From B10-G9 sp963712165 (GTDB lineage: Bacteria; Chloroflexota; Anaerolineae; Anaerolineales; UBA11858), in the NCBI GenBank assembly GCA_963712165.1, contig CAVQGY010000005.1:1-64000 (forward strand): DNA of 64,000 bases. The letters run 5' to 3'. Below are positions 63,104-64,000 of the stretch, piece by piece. The notes below the pieces were generated by a model, which was not told the DNA's origin, made no database searches, and saw only the letters and a program-made list of their open reading frames with translations. Each line of letters begins with the position of its first letter. The stretch's first letter is position 1. The position numbers and the translations under genes were made by a program.

Positions 63104-64000
63104 ATGCCGGTTATCTGGATCTGTATCGGGTTTGCTGCAGGAATTCTCTGTGCTGATTGTCTGGCTTGGGGTGTCTGGCCCTGGTTGGCGGTTTTGGGGG
63201 GAATCAGCCTGGGAGCAGTGTTAACTCATTTCCTTTCCCATACCAAATTCCAGGGAGGGTTGGGCCGAGTTGGCTGGATGATAATGGCAGCTTGGATCGC
63301 CTTTGCATTGGGAGGTATCCGCTATAGTCTGGCAGTACCAGATTTTGATGATCCTGATTTTATTTTGAATTATGCTGGTCTTGGCTCCCCGGTAGAGGTC
63401 CAGGGGTTGGTGGTCGATTTTCCAGATCGCCGGGATCAGATCCAGAATCTGCGGATCAAAACAGAATCTATCAGGGTCAATGAAGAAGAGGGAGTTACAC
63501 CGGTTTATGGTTATCTTCTGGCAAAAATCCCCGTTGAAAGCGAGGTTTTTTATGGAGATATCGTTCACCTGAGAGGGTATCTGGACTTGCCCCCGGAAGA
63601 TGAGGATTTTGATTATCGTATCTATCTGGAAAGGAAGAACATCTATGCCTACCTGCTTAAGGCAGAGCTGGAGGTGCTGGAATCTGACCAGGGGTTATTC
63701 ATCCTGCGGGCGATCTATGATCTAAAGGCGAATGCCCTGGAACGCGTCTATATCCTCTGGCCAGATCCTGAAGCTTCCCTGCTGGCAGGTATCCTGCTGG
63801 GTGTGGAATCCGGTATCTCCGATCAGGTTCAACGAGCCTTTCGTGATACAGGAACCACGCATATCATTGCCATATCCGGTTTTAATATCACCATCGTAGC
63901 CGGTTTGTTTTCCCGAGTATTCAGCAAACTGCTTAATGGTCGGCAGGCAGCCCTGGCAGCCCTGCTGGGTATCAGTCTCTATACCTTGCTGGTAGGGGCA
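63104..64000 (+). CDS. comEC: ComEC/Rec2-type DNA uptake membrane protein, 5' part
   Basis: The frame from 63104 runs off the window; 299 codons are seen. N-terminal spans (IWICIGFAAGILCADCLAWG, VGWMIMAAWIAFALGGIRYS) are followed by the extracellular OB-like domain (VEVQGLVVDFPDRRDQIQNL, GDIVHLRGYLDLP) and the start of the competence domain (ASLLAGILLGVESGI, FRDTGTTHIIAISGFNITIV, ALAALLGISLYTLLVGA). ComEC forms the channel for single-stranded DNA import. AGGGGG is ahead of the ATG. No comEA is visible upstream. Confidence 0.9.
   Translation, partial: MPVIWICIGFAAGILCADCLAWGVWPWLAVLGGISLGAVLTHFLSHTKFQGGLGRVGWMIMAAWIAFALGGIRYSLAVPDFDDPDFILNYAGLGSPVEVQGLVVDFPDRRDQIQNLRIKTESIRVNEEEGVTPVYGYLLAKIPVESEVFYGDIVHLRGYLDLPPEDEDFDYRIYLERKNIYAYLLKAELEVLESDQGLFILRAIYDLKANALERVYILWPDPEASLLAGILLGVESGISDQVQRAFRDTGTTHIIAISGFNITIVAGLFSRVFSKLLNGRQAALAALLGISLYTLLVGA

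Overview
The window reads as a chromosomal stretch of an uncultured Chloroflexota bacterium, most likely class Anaerolineae. The grounds are secreted proteins with Thr-Pro-rich linkers after the signal peptide, a DUF5667-type partner gene behind an ECF sigma factor, a SARP/BTAD-type giant regulator, many small lipoproteins and a dense load of dispersed intergenic repeats. This is inference from gene style; there is no rRNA or other marker. I see no tRNA, rRNA, CRISPR, prophage or insertion sequence.

Layout. 0-3 kb: a small DUF7662-like gene, then a frameshifted VWA/FHA locus. 3.2-10.8 kb (minus strand): a metallophosphoesterase, an S33-type peptidase, and two large secreted proteins (PPC/PKD and PA14). 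11-16 kb: small hypothetical genes separated by repeat islands, with a deazaflavin-type nitroreductase. 16-19.2 kb: a heavily frameshifted SARP-like regulator. 19.4-21.4 kb: a lipoprotein, a small membrane protein and an M23 endopeptidase. 22.5-31.7 kb: one intact 3059-residue cyclic beta-1,2-glucan synthase. 31.7-40.7 kb: a penicillin acylase, a PAF-acetylhydrolase-like hydrolase, a CDF metal transporter, a caspase-like lipoprotein, an M1 peptidase and a MazG-like enzyme. 40.9-43.8 kb: an ECF sigma factor with two DUF5667-type membrane proteins. 43.9-46.2 kb: secreted hypotheticals. 47.6-49.5 kb: a LysM/DAK2-like/DUF4332 cluster. 51-58.8 kb: cytochrome bd oxidase genes (fused cydDC, and cydA-cydB) around adk and an alpha/beta hydrolase. 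58.9-60.2 kb: a membrane-anchored reductive-dehalogenase-like protein. 60.5-64 kb: cold-shock protein, YjbQ, PLD-like lipoprotein, MltR-like protein and the 5' part of comEC.

How the genes fit together. cydA, cydB and the CydDC exporter together make a functional bd-type terminal oxidase, so the cell can handle low oxygen. The RdhA-like gene next door has its own promoter with a 20-bp perfect palindrome over the -35 box, and a second palindrome motif is shared between the cydA promoter and the rdhA/csp intergenic region. The envelope is served by cyclic glucan synthesis, an M23 endopeptidase and several lipoproteins.

Two window-wide points matter. First, at least nine loci carry frameshifts and several sit on short homopolymers; one gene has two shifts that cancel. 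Assembly indels explain this better than decay for most of them. Second, six families of intergenic repeats recur. One (called R1 here) folds into a multi-hairpin element whose stems co-vary between copies, so it is probably under structural selection; it is the best candidate for an undescribed element.

Repeat names used below: R1, cloverleaf-like multi-hairpin element; R2, TCATTGCGAG...GCGGCAATCT element; R3, GACCG/CCGGTC mosaic; R4, about 90-bp CGCTCCATCC element; R5, hairpin plus GGCGTTAGCC element; R6, GGGCGACC...GGTCGCCC palindrome.
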